A stretch of DNA of 64,000 bases. It comes from Desmodesmus armatus (Eukaryota; Chlorophyta; Chlorophyceae; Sphaeropleales; Scenedesmaceae). The translations under genes were made by a program, and so were the position numbers. Below the pieces are notes generated by a model that saw only the letters and a list, made by a program, of their open reading frames with translations, was not told the DNA's origin and searched no databases. The DNA lies in contig VIIQ02000096.1 in NCBI GenBank assembly GCA_007449985.2, positions 124,001-188,000 of the forward strand. Reading direction: 5' to 3'. Shown here piece after piece: positions 45,861 through 56,911 of this stretch; positions within the stretch are counted from its first letter, which is position 1, and every line of letters starts with the position of its first letter.

Positions 45861-48800
45861 TCAGCGGCAATAGTCATGTGCGTCACAAAAGGACATGAAC
45901 CCACAATGGCATGATCATTTGTCACATGTGGCGCTGTGCTCATGCTGGTGTAGCCCAGTGGCTGTTGAATTAGCTGGCAGTAGTAGGGCCGCGACACATC
46001 ACACACGCAAGGTATGCTCCGTCTCGCTCTGTAAAAACTGTTTATGTACACCATCAAAGCGTTTCGAGTGGCCGGCTGGACGGTTCGCAGTGCGTTAGCC
46101 CATGGGGCGCGAACAGGCACATACTGCGGACGGGCCACTTTGAAAGCCAGAGGCTGCAGCATGCAGCCAGAAGTGATGTTCCCAGTAATCAACACACACT
46201 ATTGCTCGTTGCATCAATGCTATTCAGCCTAGACGCATCATCGCTCAGGCTTGCAACGTTGAGGTTGCATGTACTGTACTAGTACTGCCTAGCTTTTGCA
46301 CTAGACACCCATCATGGCCCTGAGCCTTCTCGCGAGTCGCAGTCTGGCACACCTTGCATATTCAGTTGCACCACGGGCATGCTGCTCGGCACTCCCTCAT
46401 GCCCGGGCAATGTTTGTTGAGGCACGTTCCAGGCGGTATTCCAAACGCACAGAGTCAAGCCATCAGCCTCGATTGCAATCTGGAGTAGCCACCCAAGCAG
46501 TCCATGCCTTTGCAGGGTCTGTATCACTTGCAGCAGATCGGGTGGGCAGATGCTGGCAAGACCCTAGTGTTTGGCAAGAGACGCACATGGTCTGCATCAA
46601 CGCAGATGTGAGGAATGGCAGGTGCAGCTCAAACCCTAGGCGTGCCAGTGCCATGCCATTTGAAGACAGCGCTATGCACTTTCGCAACGCCCTTCGCACA
46701 TGTCTACACACATTGGGGCTGGACAGTCCGCAGCTGGGACCGATGGATGCAAGGTGGGTCCTGGTCCTGAGCAATTCCGACAGTGTCAGCACGGCTGGGT
46801 TTGTTACTTGTGCCTATAACGTCATAGCACCGTGGGGTGACCCTATAGCTGCGGCAACAACAGCATCAGCAGAACAACCCGTCTGCTCAGAGCTTTGCAA
46901 AGAAGTATTAAAAGGCGCGGCAGCTTGTACTAATGGTGTTGCCAGCCATGACAACCATGTGAATGACTCTGGCCAGGATCATGAGACTGTTGCATCGGCC
47001 AAGCCATGGTGAAGCATTCAATGGGCCTGGAAGCTCCTATGCCTGCCCACCATGCTGCCTGCACCCACAATGCTTTGCAGGTACCCCGGCTGCCACCCAG
47101 AGCTTGTAGATTTTGCCAGGCAGCGTGGCGGCACAGCGACACCAGACAAGATACGGGCGTTCCTCAAGCAGAACCCTCACATCCTTGACAGAATCACCCC
47201 AGAGCAGCTGGATAAGGCAGGTATCACCCGTGAGCAGCTCATGAGTGGTGACTTCCACATTGACCACATCTGGCCAAGTGCCAAGAAAGGCCTCGACCAC
47301 CCCTGCAACTACTTCATCATGAGCAAAAGAGACAACACCAGCTTCAGGGCCGAGATCAGTGCGGCAAAGTGCAGGCACGTGGGCGTGGGTGTCACCCTCC
47401 TAGTGCTTGCATTCCACCTTGAGGTTGTCCTGCAAGGCATGCACCAGGAACCCCAGAGGCCAGCTTTGTTTGCATAGGACCGTCCACATAGCACCAGCGG
47501 CTGGTGCCACTAGTACTGAACTTCTACATTGACAGTACATTGAATACTAGTACTAGTTAGCTGTGCCATGCATGCTGGCCTGCATGCTTGCCTTCCAGAG
47601 TTAGCAGCCTGCTGTGACTATTATGCAGCGTCTGCAATGCAGTGTGGCCAGCGCCGACTGCATCTTGTCATAAGCACTAGCTCCTGTGAGCTGTGTGTGC
47701 TGCACGTGGCACAGCCATTTCATGCAGGCATCATTGATGTCGTCAGCAGCAAGGCCCTTCAGAATGCATGACTGACCAGCATCCACGCGCATGTCTCAAT
47801 AAGTATCAGATGCAGAGGTGTACTTGTGCAGCAGGCCTGTGCCTGCCAGCAATAAACAGCCCCAATGCGCTGCATGACAGCTGGGGCAAAGTGCTTGTAG
47901 CCATTCTATCCGTCATCACTTTTTCTTTTTGGCATCTTCACCATCTCTTCCTTCCTTCCTTCCTTGCTTGCTGGATCAGTTGTGAATGGCATGCATCACA
48001 TGGCTTGTAGTGTTGAGAGCACGGTGCAGCCCATAGCCTATGGGTGCCCAGTGGCCACCATCAATAGGCTGCAGCAGTTTGTAGCAGGCGCCCGTGTCAC
48101 ATAAGTCATGACAATGTGTGTGTTTTTTGTGCCTGTATTCTGCCGCAAGTGCCTGTGCACTTGCTGGCGTGTCTGCCGTCATGGCAAGCATCCTTTGTAC
48201 ACTGCCTCTGTGACCCCTTCCTTTTCTGGCATCTCTGGACACCTGCAATAAACAGGCATTGGCTCTCAGAGCCAGGCGGCCTGTGCCTGTGATGCCTTTG
48301 TGATAATGCTCTGATAGCCCGAGCAGCCTGTGTCTGCGGTGCAGCAGTGGTCACATGGACGGTAGCTTACGGTGCCAGCGCACGGCATGTAAGGTCTCAA
48401 GAGGCACCCAGGCGCACGTACTGTTCAGTCTTGCTGGAAGGTTGCTGCGTGCTTGTTGCATCGCCTTGCAATTATTGACATGTACGCACTGTGTTGCACA
48501 CTGCAGCGTAATGTGTCTTAGGGTGATATCCTCCAAGGAGTGCTTTGACTGCTGCCTATCTACTGCTCTCTGGGATTCTCCTGGCACATGTGCAATTGAC
48601 CAGGGCGCCAGCTACTGGTATGTGCGCGCATTGTGGCTATGCCATACTCAAGCTTGTGGGCATGCACATCTCTGTGTGTTGCTGGATGAGGCGACGTGTA
48701 TGACTCCTGTCAGCACAAGTTGTGTTGATTTGGTCCAGCTGACAGGCCTCATACTGTCAAGGACGCTCCTTTTATCACAGCACTGTGGTGGTGATCTGAG

Positions 48801-49360
48801 TGTCCTGCCGTCATGGCAATCCATGTCACATCCACCGGTTGGAACAGACCTGCATTAGCTGTTAGATGCATTATCGGTCTAGCATGCACATGCGCAGCAG
48901 CATCCCTTTTTGCTCCTGTGAGCTTTGAGGGGGAGCATCATGCGCGCCATTTATAATTCATTCCTTCCAGCTGGGTTCTGCTGATTCATGTGGCTTTGCA
49001 TGAGTGCACCTGCTGCTGTCGACAATCCATTACTTGTAGAGAAGTCTGTTGGCAGGCAGTGTGCTTGCTGTTCCCTTGAGAGTATTCTGCAACCCAGCTG
49101 CCTGGGAAGGACTTGTTGCAATGTGTACGACTCAACCCCATCTCTTGGCAGTGTCGTAGAGTGTATGCGCAGCAAAGCTTGCCGTGTCTGATGCCCCCCC
49201 AAGCTGTTCAGCGCCATTTGTGTGGGTGCAAAGCGAGCTGATGCATTGGATCAAAGAGTCTCACAATGTCTGCCAGGTTTGGGTTGTTCGTCATGGAGCA
49301 GGCGGCCTCTCATGTCTTGTTCTTTGCAGTCAATGTGCACCATAGGTGGCACTGCCAGCA
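45770..49360 (+). repeat. Segmental duplication, copy B (HNH-B and flanks)
   Basis: Counterpart of 40030-43900, same orientation. It contains the empty TRIM target at 47680 and AATAAAC-containing 3' flank sequences shared with copy A. Confidence 0.75.
46314..47477 (+). CDS. HNH-nuclease-like protein, copy B, 278 residues
   Basis: Exons 46314-46753 and 47081-47477, phase 2, the same intron position as copy A. The N-terminus MALSLLASRSLAHLAYSVAP is almost identical to copy A, whereas the linker has diverged beyond alignment. The second exon keeps SGDFHIDHIWPSAKKGLDHP then CNYFIMSKRDNTSFR: D-H and both N residues remain, but the G-G is K-G and the Lys after the last N is lost. The preceding segment TPEQLDKAGITREQLMSGDF has extra residues compared with copy A. 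Either a diverged active nuclease or one losing activity. The intact reading frame argues that it is still under some constraint. Confidence 0.7.
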
Positions 49361-50426
49361 AGCCGTTGCTGTTAGGGTTTTGACTCTGTGCGTCTCCACC
49401 AGCCTGACTGTGCCAGTCCTACAAAGGCACAGGGCTTTGTCTGTAATGCTGTGAAACATTGCACGCAGACAGGCAGTTGCCGGCAGTATGGCGCACCACT
49501 CTGCATTACCCACAGTTTTCCTTACTAAGTTAGTATGACCTCAGTTGTGTTGGGTCAGATATAGGGGTGTCATGCTGGCAGGGGATGGGCAGCAGCTGTA
49601 CATGGATCTTGGTGCACAGCAGGCGCTGTCTGCCACGCTGACCGTACCACAGCCGTCACTGCAACGTTTATACGTGTGTTGACATACAGCTGTTGGGGCA
49701 GGAGACAGCACTCAAGAATCGAAAGCAGATGGCAGCTGGAAAATCAAGACAGACTGCTGTTTTGCTTATGGCAGGCTGGTCTGCAGTGGGTGTTGTGTGG
49801 ATAGCATAAAACTTTGTTTGGCAACGACTGGGTCAGCTGGCATTGTGGGGCCACTACTAGTGAGTCATCAGTAGTGACTCATGCTGGTCTCAAAATGCTG
49901 TTGCGACTATCCCTTGTGTGATGACATACTCTAAGCAAATGTCCTTTTGCAGCGGGACTTTGGCCACTTCACTTTCCCAGTTGCATCGCCACCTGCCGCC
50001 GTTTACGGTTACCCTTCTACTGACCGGGCTGACATGAACCAGTAACGCCTGACGTGACACTAAAGGTTTGATAATGTTGTTGTGACCAAGCCTGCGAACC
50101 AGCCACTGCGAACCGTCCACAAAAAAATGTCAAGGTGAAGTCAATGGTGGTTTAAACCCATCCGTATGAGTGTCTGTCAGCGCACATGCGGCAGTATAGA
50201 AAGTATCATTGTGTTTGTGTAGCTGTTCACGGCTGCAGATGAGCCACGTGAGGTCAACCGGTCAAACCGCACGCCGGGCACACGCCTGCCAACCGGTGCG
50301 AAACAGGCAACAGGCGGGCTACAAGACTTCACCTCCCTCCACTCAACCCACTAGCGCACATCAGGTTGCGTCTATACATACATTTCGTCCTAGACACGCC
50401 TATTTGCTTTGCCAACGAGCAGCAAG
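47478..50426. other. 3' flank of HNH-B and intergenic DNA
   Basis: No further gene was assembled. Up to about 49360 the sequence is the duplicated flank shared with copy A. From 49360 to 50426 nothing recognisable was found apart from the promoter of the next gene. Confidence 0.5.
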
Positions 50427-53400
50427 ATGGCAACCCTTCACTCCCGCGGAGGAGTGGTGGGTGTGGTGGTGCTACTTGCCGCCCTGTCCAGCCTGCATCT
50501 AGCGCGTTCATCTCCTGTTCCCGGTGAGTTGTGGTGCGGGAAGGCAGGGAAGCTGTCAGTGCGCAGTCCCAATGTTTTGGCAGTTGAGGCCCCTTTCGGC
50601 AGACTTGAGGCCTTTTCCGAAAGTAGTAAATGCTTCTTCTAGGATCCTTCTTTCCGCTAAAGTATGACGATGCAGCAGCGAGCACGAGGTTTGCCGGCCA
50701 CCAACCAACTTTGCTGCTGCTGCCTGGCGAGTTACTGCTCGTTGTGTATACTATGCTGGCCCCGCCAACACTAACCCATGTTTTTCATGCTGCAGGTGAC
50801 CAGTACCCCACAGTCGGGCTCACATTGGGGGGCTACACCTACAGTGTGAATGTGACAAGCTACGCCAACGTGTCTGCTGATGTTCGCGACATTATCGTGA
50901 GTATAAGCGTGTTCTTGCTGTCATGACTCCTCAACAGCTCCTCAGGCAGAAGGTGCTGCAGAGATGCTGCATTTCAAAGACACCAGCTGATGTCCTGACT
51001 GTTGTGTAGTGCTGTGCTTCAAAGAGGCGATGCTATGAGGCAGCCGTTTGAGTCACAAGGAACCATAACCATGCATAGATTATTCTGCTAGCACAGCTCA
51101 GCTAAGACAGGTTCCCACGTTCATCTGGCAGCTAACACAACCTGCCTGTGCACCTCCACCCTGCTGCAGAGGGCAACACCCAACTTCGGAGGCGACTTCG
51201 GAGTATTTACCGACGCGAACACCACATACGCCATCGGCAAGAACGCCTTCCGCAACCAGGCGGTGTCACCTCCCGTCTTCCGTATCCCCCAGGCTGTCGT
51301 CTACAGGAACTACTCCTCTAATGGTTCTCCCCCTCAAGTGGAGGCATGGTATGAGCTGGCTGCAACTCGCTTCTACACAGGCCTCAACAGGTTCTACCTG
51401 GACAAGTACATCAGGTAGGGTTTGGGGTTTTAGCTTTTGGGGTTCAGGCTTGAGGGTTGGGTTACATACTTAGAAGCTCCTGCGTCGCAGCCTGCATGCG
51501 GCATGACTCTGACAGTGCCTACTGACACTACACACAACTTGCTCCCTCATCATGGGGTTGGCATGCAATAGTCGCCACACGGGCTCTGTTAAAAGCAGCC
51601 TTCGAGCATTGACAAATCCTGCACCCTGTGCCATGTTGCTTTGTGCAGTGACCCTCTGGCGGGCATCAATGAGTTCAACAAGGCTACAGGTGGCGAGCTG
51701 GCCTCTGTGCGCAAGCCAATCATTGACGCCTCCATCCTGTTCTACCCTGTCCTCTACTTCTACCACGAGATCGACGCTGGCTGGAATGCGCTCAAGAGGG
51801 CAGCCCTGGGGGGGATCGTTCCCGTCAACGTGCAGAGTGCAGCAGGTAAGGCTTACGGCAGTATCAGTCACCGTCGGCACATGTCTTGCTTTGACAAGGA
51901 GGCGAGGGGCCCCCTTGTGTCCTTACATATTGCAGAAGCCAGGGGTGGGGCAAGGAGTCACTAGCAGTTCTGTCCTGGCATGCACTACCTGGTGACCAGT
52001 GTCGGGGTCTGCATACACGCTTTCAATACTCAGCCAGCGACGTGAATGGCGTTGAGGCGTCTCCTGCTATTGCAACATAACGGCTGCAAAACCTCGTGAA
52101 ACTTACGGTTCGTGTCTTTTTGTCCATGCTGCATGCAGATGAGTCCCAAGACGCCGTGGGATGCATCCTGGCACCCAACGTTATCAACGGCAAGAAGAAC
52201 GAGCGCATGGCCCCAGGCTACAACCCCTGGGATGTGTCCAACCGCCTTGGTGCCCACTTCTGCACCTGCGCACCGGTAAGTACCCATGTGGACTGGAAAG
52301 GTGCACCCACCAGATGCGCTGACCATTGAGGCTGATGCAGCACACGTGCCATGCTCGAATCACCCAGTCTGAATTTCATTGTTTGGCACCTTGCCTATGC
52401 TCCCTCCCGCTTGCACGAAACGGTTGGGCTACAGTAGTACTACACCGTACTTGTTGGTTGCCTGGCTGCATATCCCAGCCTCTTGCCTCACACGCAGTGC
52501 CCATGTCCATGCACTTACCAGCAGTCACCACTCCCAGTTGTTGCTGGTAGGAGTCCAACCAGGAGCAAGCCTGGTTACTAAAATAGTATGTTACTAGTCT
52601 TTCTGATGTTTCAGAGCTCCACAAGTGCTGTATTCATTGACTGACCCCCTGCCTACCTTGCCTGGACCTGTCCCGCCTCCCCAACTGCCGCCTACCTCTC
52701 ACAGCAGCACCGGTATGACAAGGGCGAGGAGATCTCCCACGCCAACAAGCGCTTCCTTGAGTTGGCCAAGAACCTGCAGGACATCTTTGTGGATGGCGCT
52801 TCTGCAACGTCACTGTCAGCGGACTACGGCCGCATCCGTGGCCAGATGCAGCATGTGCTCAACGTCAACCAGGTGAGCCTCCCTTTGCTGCCGTACTTCG
52901 ACACTAATGCGATACTATCAAGCAAGATGCCTAAAGTGGCAAAGCGCTGCACACAGTGCTGACATCACTGTGATGAATGACAGTCACTATCCGGCTTTCT
53001 GGTGACTTGCAGCACAACTCATGCGCTATATCCATACAGCTGATAAGCTGCACATGCATTCTGTGACTGAGTACTTACATGCTGCTCCCCGGCGCCTGTC
53101 TGCAGATTCAACTGACCCTTGAGGCTGCCGATCAAGCCTCTGACTGCGAAGTGATCGAGTCCTGCATCACACAGTTCCAGCGTGGGGCAACCCTTGACGA
53201 CCAGTGTGGCGTGATCTCCAAGGGGGTGAGTCATCTGCTGCTTACTAATCAGCAAGGCTTGCTAAGGTGTGCCAATCCAGTGGGGGTTTGGACCCCCTGG
53301 CAAGCCACCACTGCCTGCTTTCATTGGTTGTGAAGTGGCCTGAGACGTTTGAAAGCGTGCACTAGTTCTGGCTCGCAGCTATTTCGTACAGCTAGCACAT

Positions 53401-53809
53401 ACTGTCACCCAGCCACAGACATGCATGTTGCAGGCGGCGCCATGCAGCAGGGGCAACAATGACAGTATTGCTTGTTCCCGCCAGCTTTTGAACCCTACTG
53501 CCACCAACCTCTGCCTGCGTGCTGCCTGATGTCATGCAGGCTGCTTCTTGGGCCCACTGGAGGATGGCAATGCCTGCCTTGTGGTCCGAGGTCCCCTCAG
53601 AGCGTGCCAGTGTGTACAAGGCCAAGCTCATGGCCATTGCCGACCTGCTGCACCCGACTGCCTGGGCTCGCATCACAAGCAAGAGCCAGCTCAGGGACCA
53701 CTTTGATGACATTGTGGAGGACATCAAGGACGCAGTGAAGGAGGCTGGCTACGGCTGGCACGAGATCGCCAACTGCCAGCGTCGCCCAAATCGCCGTCAC
53801 TCTGAGTGA
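50427..53809 (+). CDS. Secreted or vacuolar glycoprotein of unknown family, 444 residues
   Basis: Eight exons: 50427-50523, 50796-50896, 51170-51414, 51649-51845, 52139-52275, 52705-52872, 53106-53225, 53540-53809 (phases 1, 0, 2, 1, 0, 0, 0), 445 codons. The N-terminus has a basic start then a hydrophobic core VVGVVVLLAALSSLHLA, a clear signal peptide. N-glycosylation sequons occur early (NVTS, NVSA, NTTY, NYSS). Cys residues are spaced in the second half (CILAPN, FCTCAP, SDCEVIESC, DQCG). Well-ordered segments include FYHEIDAGWNALKRAALGG and WARITSKSQLRDHFDDIVED. No transmembrane anchor or ER retention signal is seen. I do not recognise the fold. The intron-rich structure, clean frames and TGTAA 110 nt downstream show a real gene. 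The exon 6 acceptor could alternatively be 3 nt later. Confidence 0.78.
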
Positions 53810-53918
53810 CTGATCATTTGACATGATGACGGTTTCCTTTGAATCATGATGAAGGGTGACCGACATGTTGCCATATGCAGCATGCGCGGGCGCTCAGGGA
53901 TTTCATGATGATATGCAG

Positions 53919-53923
53919 TGTAA
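53919..53923 (+). terminator. Candidate poly(A) signal TGTAA for the secreted protein gene
   Basis: TGTAA 110 nt after the stop codon at 53809. Confidence 0.5.
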
Positions 53924-55664
53924 TTTGTGACGTGTAGTGCAGCAGTCTTTCGTCCTCTCCGCACTTGTTTTGGCTCAGCCGCCTACTAGCAGCACACTTG
54001 TTTTGGCTCAGCCGCCTAGCACGCTTGTTTGTCTGCGCCATGTGTGATCACCCTAGCTACATGCTAGCTGGCTAGCTTCCACTGACCCGGCCATGTGACA
54101 CGTCCATCTTGGACCCAGTCTTGCCTTGCTCAGCCTGAGCACGTGACATGCCGTCAGCTGGCGGTTGGATGAGTGATGACCAAATGTGTGACGGCAAGTG
54201 TTGCCTACCGCTGAAAGCTAGCTGCGGTATCCCAGTGGATGCTGTTTCGAAGTTGTGAATGGTAATGGGTCCGCAAGCCATGACTGCACCATTGTGCTTT
54301 TCACAGATGAATGGTGCATGATGCTGTTGTTTGTGGCACTCTGGTTCGGCCATCTATTCAACGGAAGTTCCTGTCTAGCTGAAAGCCGTGGTCTGATTGC
54401 TGTCTTGTATCCTTCTGATTCAATGCGACAGCTGGCAACTATGCATCATCTACAGGTGCTGTGTCTGCAGCAGAGAGGGCTGGCACACTAGTGCTAGCGC
54501 TGCTTTTGATGTTGTCGGCATGTGATGAAGTAACAGAGCCTGGTGATGTGCCTGAGTTACAGGGTTTGGCAAAGTGTTTGCATAGCTGCTTGTCACGTGC
54601 TTGTTGTCTTGTTGTCAATAACAACAAGGCAGCTGTATTGACAGGCTGTTCTTTGTGTGTCTCCCTGGGTCACGAGGGCCTGTCAGCAGTTGACTGTGAA
54701 GATTAGTCATGCTGCAGATCTTGATCGAGCATGGGTTTGTGAAGCACATCACTTGCCGCCCTGAGATAACGCATGTCCATGTAAGAGACTATTTGACTCA
54801 ACACGGCTTGCTACTTTTGCCCAACAAGGCACAGAGGCAACGGTAAGCAACCGCAACCTGGCGCAGCCAGCACATCAATGATGCTGGCGGATTGTATATG
54901 TTGATATCCAAAGTTAGCTGTTAGCCAACGTCTGTCAGGCTGGCAAGCAAACTCAAAGCAGCCGCTGTGGCTGCCTAAGACAGTGCATAAGCACTGTCAT
55001 GTCCATATCACATCCAGACCAAGCTCTGTTTTAATTGACTACAGAAGCATTGTGAGTCACACCCACTGTGACTGGCAGTCACAGACTGCGGCACAGTTCC
55101 ATAAACCCATGCAGGCAGTCAGATACGATCCCGGACCTCCAACACGCTAGTGCTCCTGGCCTGGTCAAGCAGCCCACTGCCTGCAAGAGTTCCTGGCCAC
55201 AAGCATGCCGCCTAATGGTGTGATAGGCGGGACGTCCCACCAGGCACATACATGTGGCCACACCACACAACACCCCACTACTGCAGCTCAATATCAACAG
55301 TGTCGGACAACAGCGCTGGCTGCTAATGAATCCTACACAGAGACACAGAGTGCTGATCCCAGTACCCAAGACCTGCTCAGGCGCTTGTGCAAATCTCGAT
55401 ACATGCACATACTGCATCTGAACACACAGACAGGATGGTTGAATAGATTTTGAAAAGATGATGCAGCAGAAGTTATGCCAGCATGTGAACGAAGCAACAA
55501 CCCCCCCTGATGCTGTTGCCACACAGCAAACAGCATATCATAGGTTGTCACACACATGTGCTGCTGCCTCCCAAAGATGCCATGCCTATGGCAACACCAC
55601 CAACACCATTTGCTGTCATAAGGGCGACGCAAAGGTCACCCTTATGACTAAGTGAGTTGACTGA
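53924..55664. other. Intergenic region between convergent genes, no gene seen
   Basis: 1.7 kb between the secreted-protein gene and the PhyH-type gene. Only short frames without motifs occur; the tandem repeat at 53961 is the only structure noted. Confidence 0.5.
53961..54040. repeat. Short tandem repeat, unit about 34 bp
   Basis: CACTTGTTTTGGCTCAGCCG recurs with start-to-start spacing of 34 bp, followed by a partial third copy (CGCTTGTTTGTCTGCGCC). Confidence 0.7.
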
Positions 55665-56875
55665 TTAGTCATCCTCGTAGTCATCAGCAAAATCCCCCTC
55701 ACCATCCAGCATAGCTTCCAAAGCTAAGTCCATCACATCATCCTCATCCTCACTATCTGCTGCTGCTGCTGCTGCTGCTGCTGATCCTGCCAGCAGACCA
55801 GCAAGCACCGGCTTGACAGCCTTACCCTTTGAAGCAGCAGCAGCAGCAGACGTTTTGCCAGCTTTTGCTTTTGCCTTATGAGCCTTGGCCTGTTCTGCTA
55901 GTAGGGCCCAATCAATGCCCACCCCATCTTCTGACGAATCGTCTTCCTGATCGCCTGCTGCTGCTGCAAGCCCGGCAGCGGCAGCAGCACCTGCAGCTGC
56001 AATGGCAGCTGCCACGGGGTCCTGCCCGTGCTGCTGCTTCTGCCGCTTTTTGCTTTTCTTGGCCTCTGGTGCCGCTGCTGCTGCTGTAGCAGGAGTGCTG
56101 CTGACCGGCGCTGAGCTGGGCTCCTTGCTTCTCTTCTTGCTGGGCTTCGGCTGCTGCTGCTGTTCAGTAGAGTGTCGTTCCAACTGCTGCCTCTTTCCCT
56201 GCTTGCTGGCGGCAGTGCCATTGACCACAGCCTCAGCACCCGACGCTGCTGCTGCTGTGGCTTGCTGTGCCGCCTTTTTACTCTTCTTTTTTGTTTTGCT
56301 GCTGCTGCTGTCACCTGCCTCTAAGGCTTTACTGCCAGGCTTGCTGACCTCAGCTACAGCAGCAGCACCACCATTCACCCCTGCTGCTGCTGCTGCTGCT
56401 GCTGTGGCTGTTGCTTCCTTGCTGGCATCCACAAACTCCCGCTTGACCTTGGTCTTGTATGTGCTGTCAAAGTTGGCCGCCTGGGCTGTGAAGGCTTCGT
56501 AATACAACCGCAGCTGCCTGCAAGATCAACAGCACAGTGGCACAACCTCAGAACTGGCTGGATTACCTCTAGGTTGGTGTTGTCACTGACAGTGACTTGA
56601 CACACCAGCATTGACTCAATAAAGCAGCTGTACTGCTTGCAAGTCAGACGATGCTCACGCCCAGACCTGCATCAACCTCCGCACGGCAAACCTTGGCCAC
56701 AAGTGCTGTCACCAACGCAACACACCGGGCACTCCCCACCCCCCTTAGTGACTTCACTGCCCCCACTGTCCTCGCTGTTTGGTAAGAACCTCACTTCAAG
56801 CCTGATCACTTTGGTGGTGCAGAGAAGCATTCCAAATTCCAAATGATCATGTGTGCCCCCATCAGGCCGAGCCTG

Positions 56876-56911
<36 letters not shown>

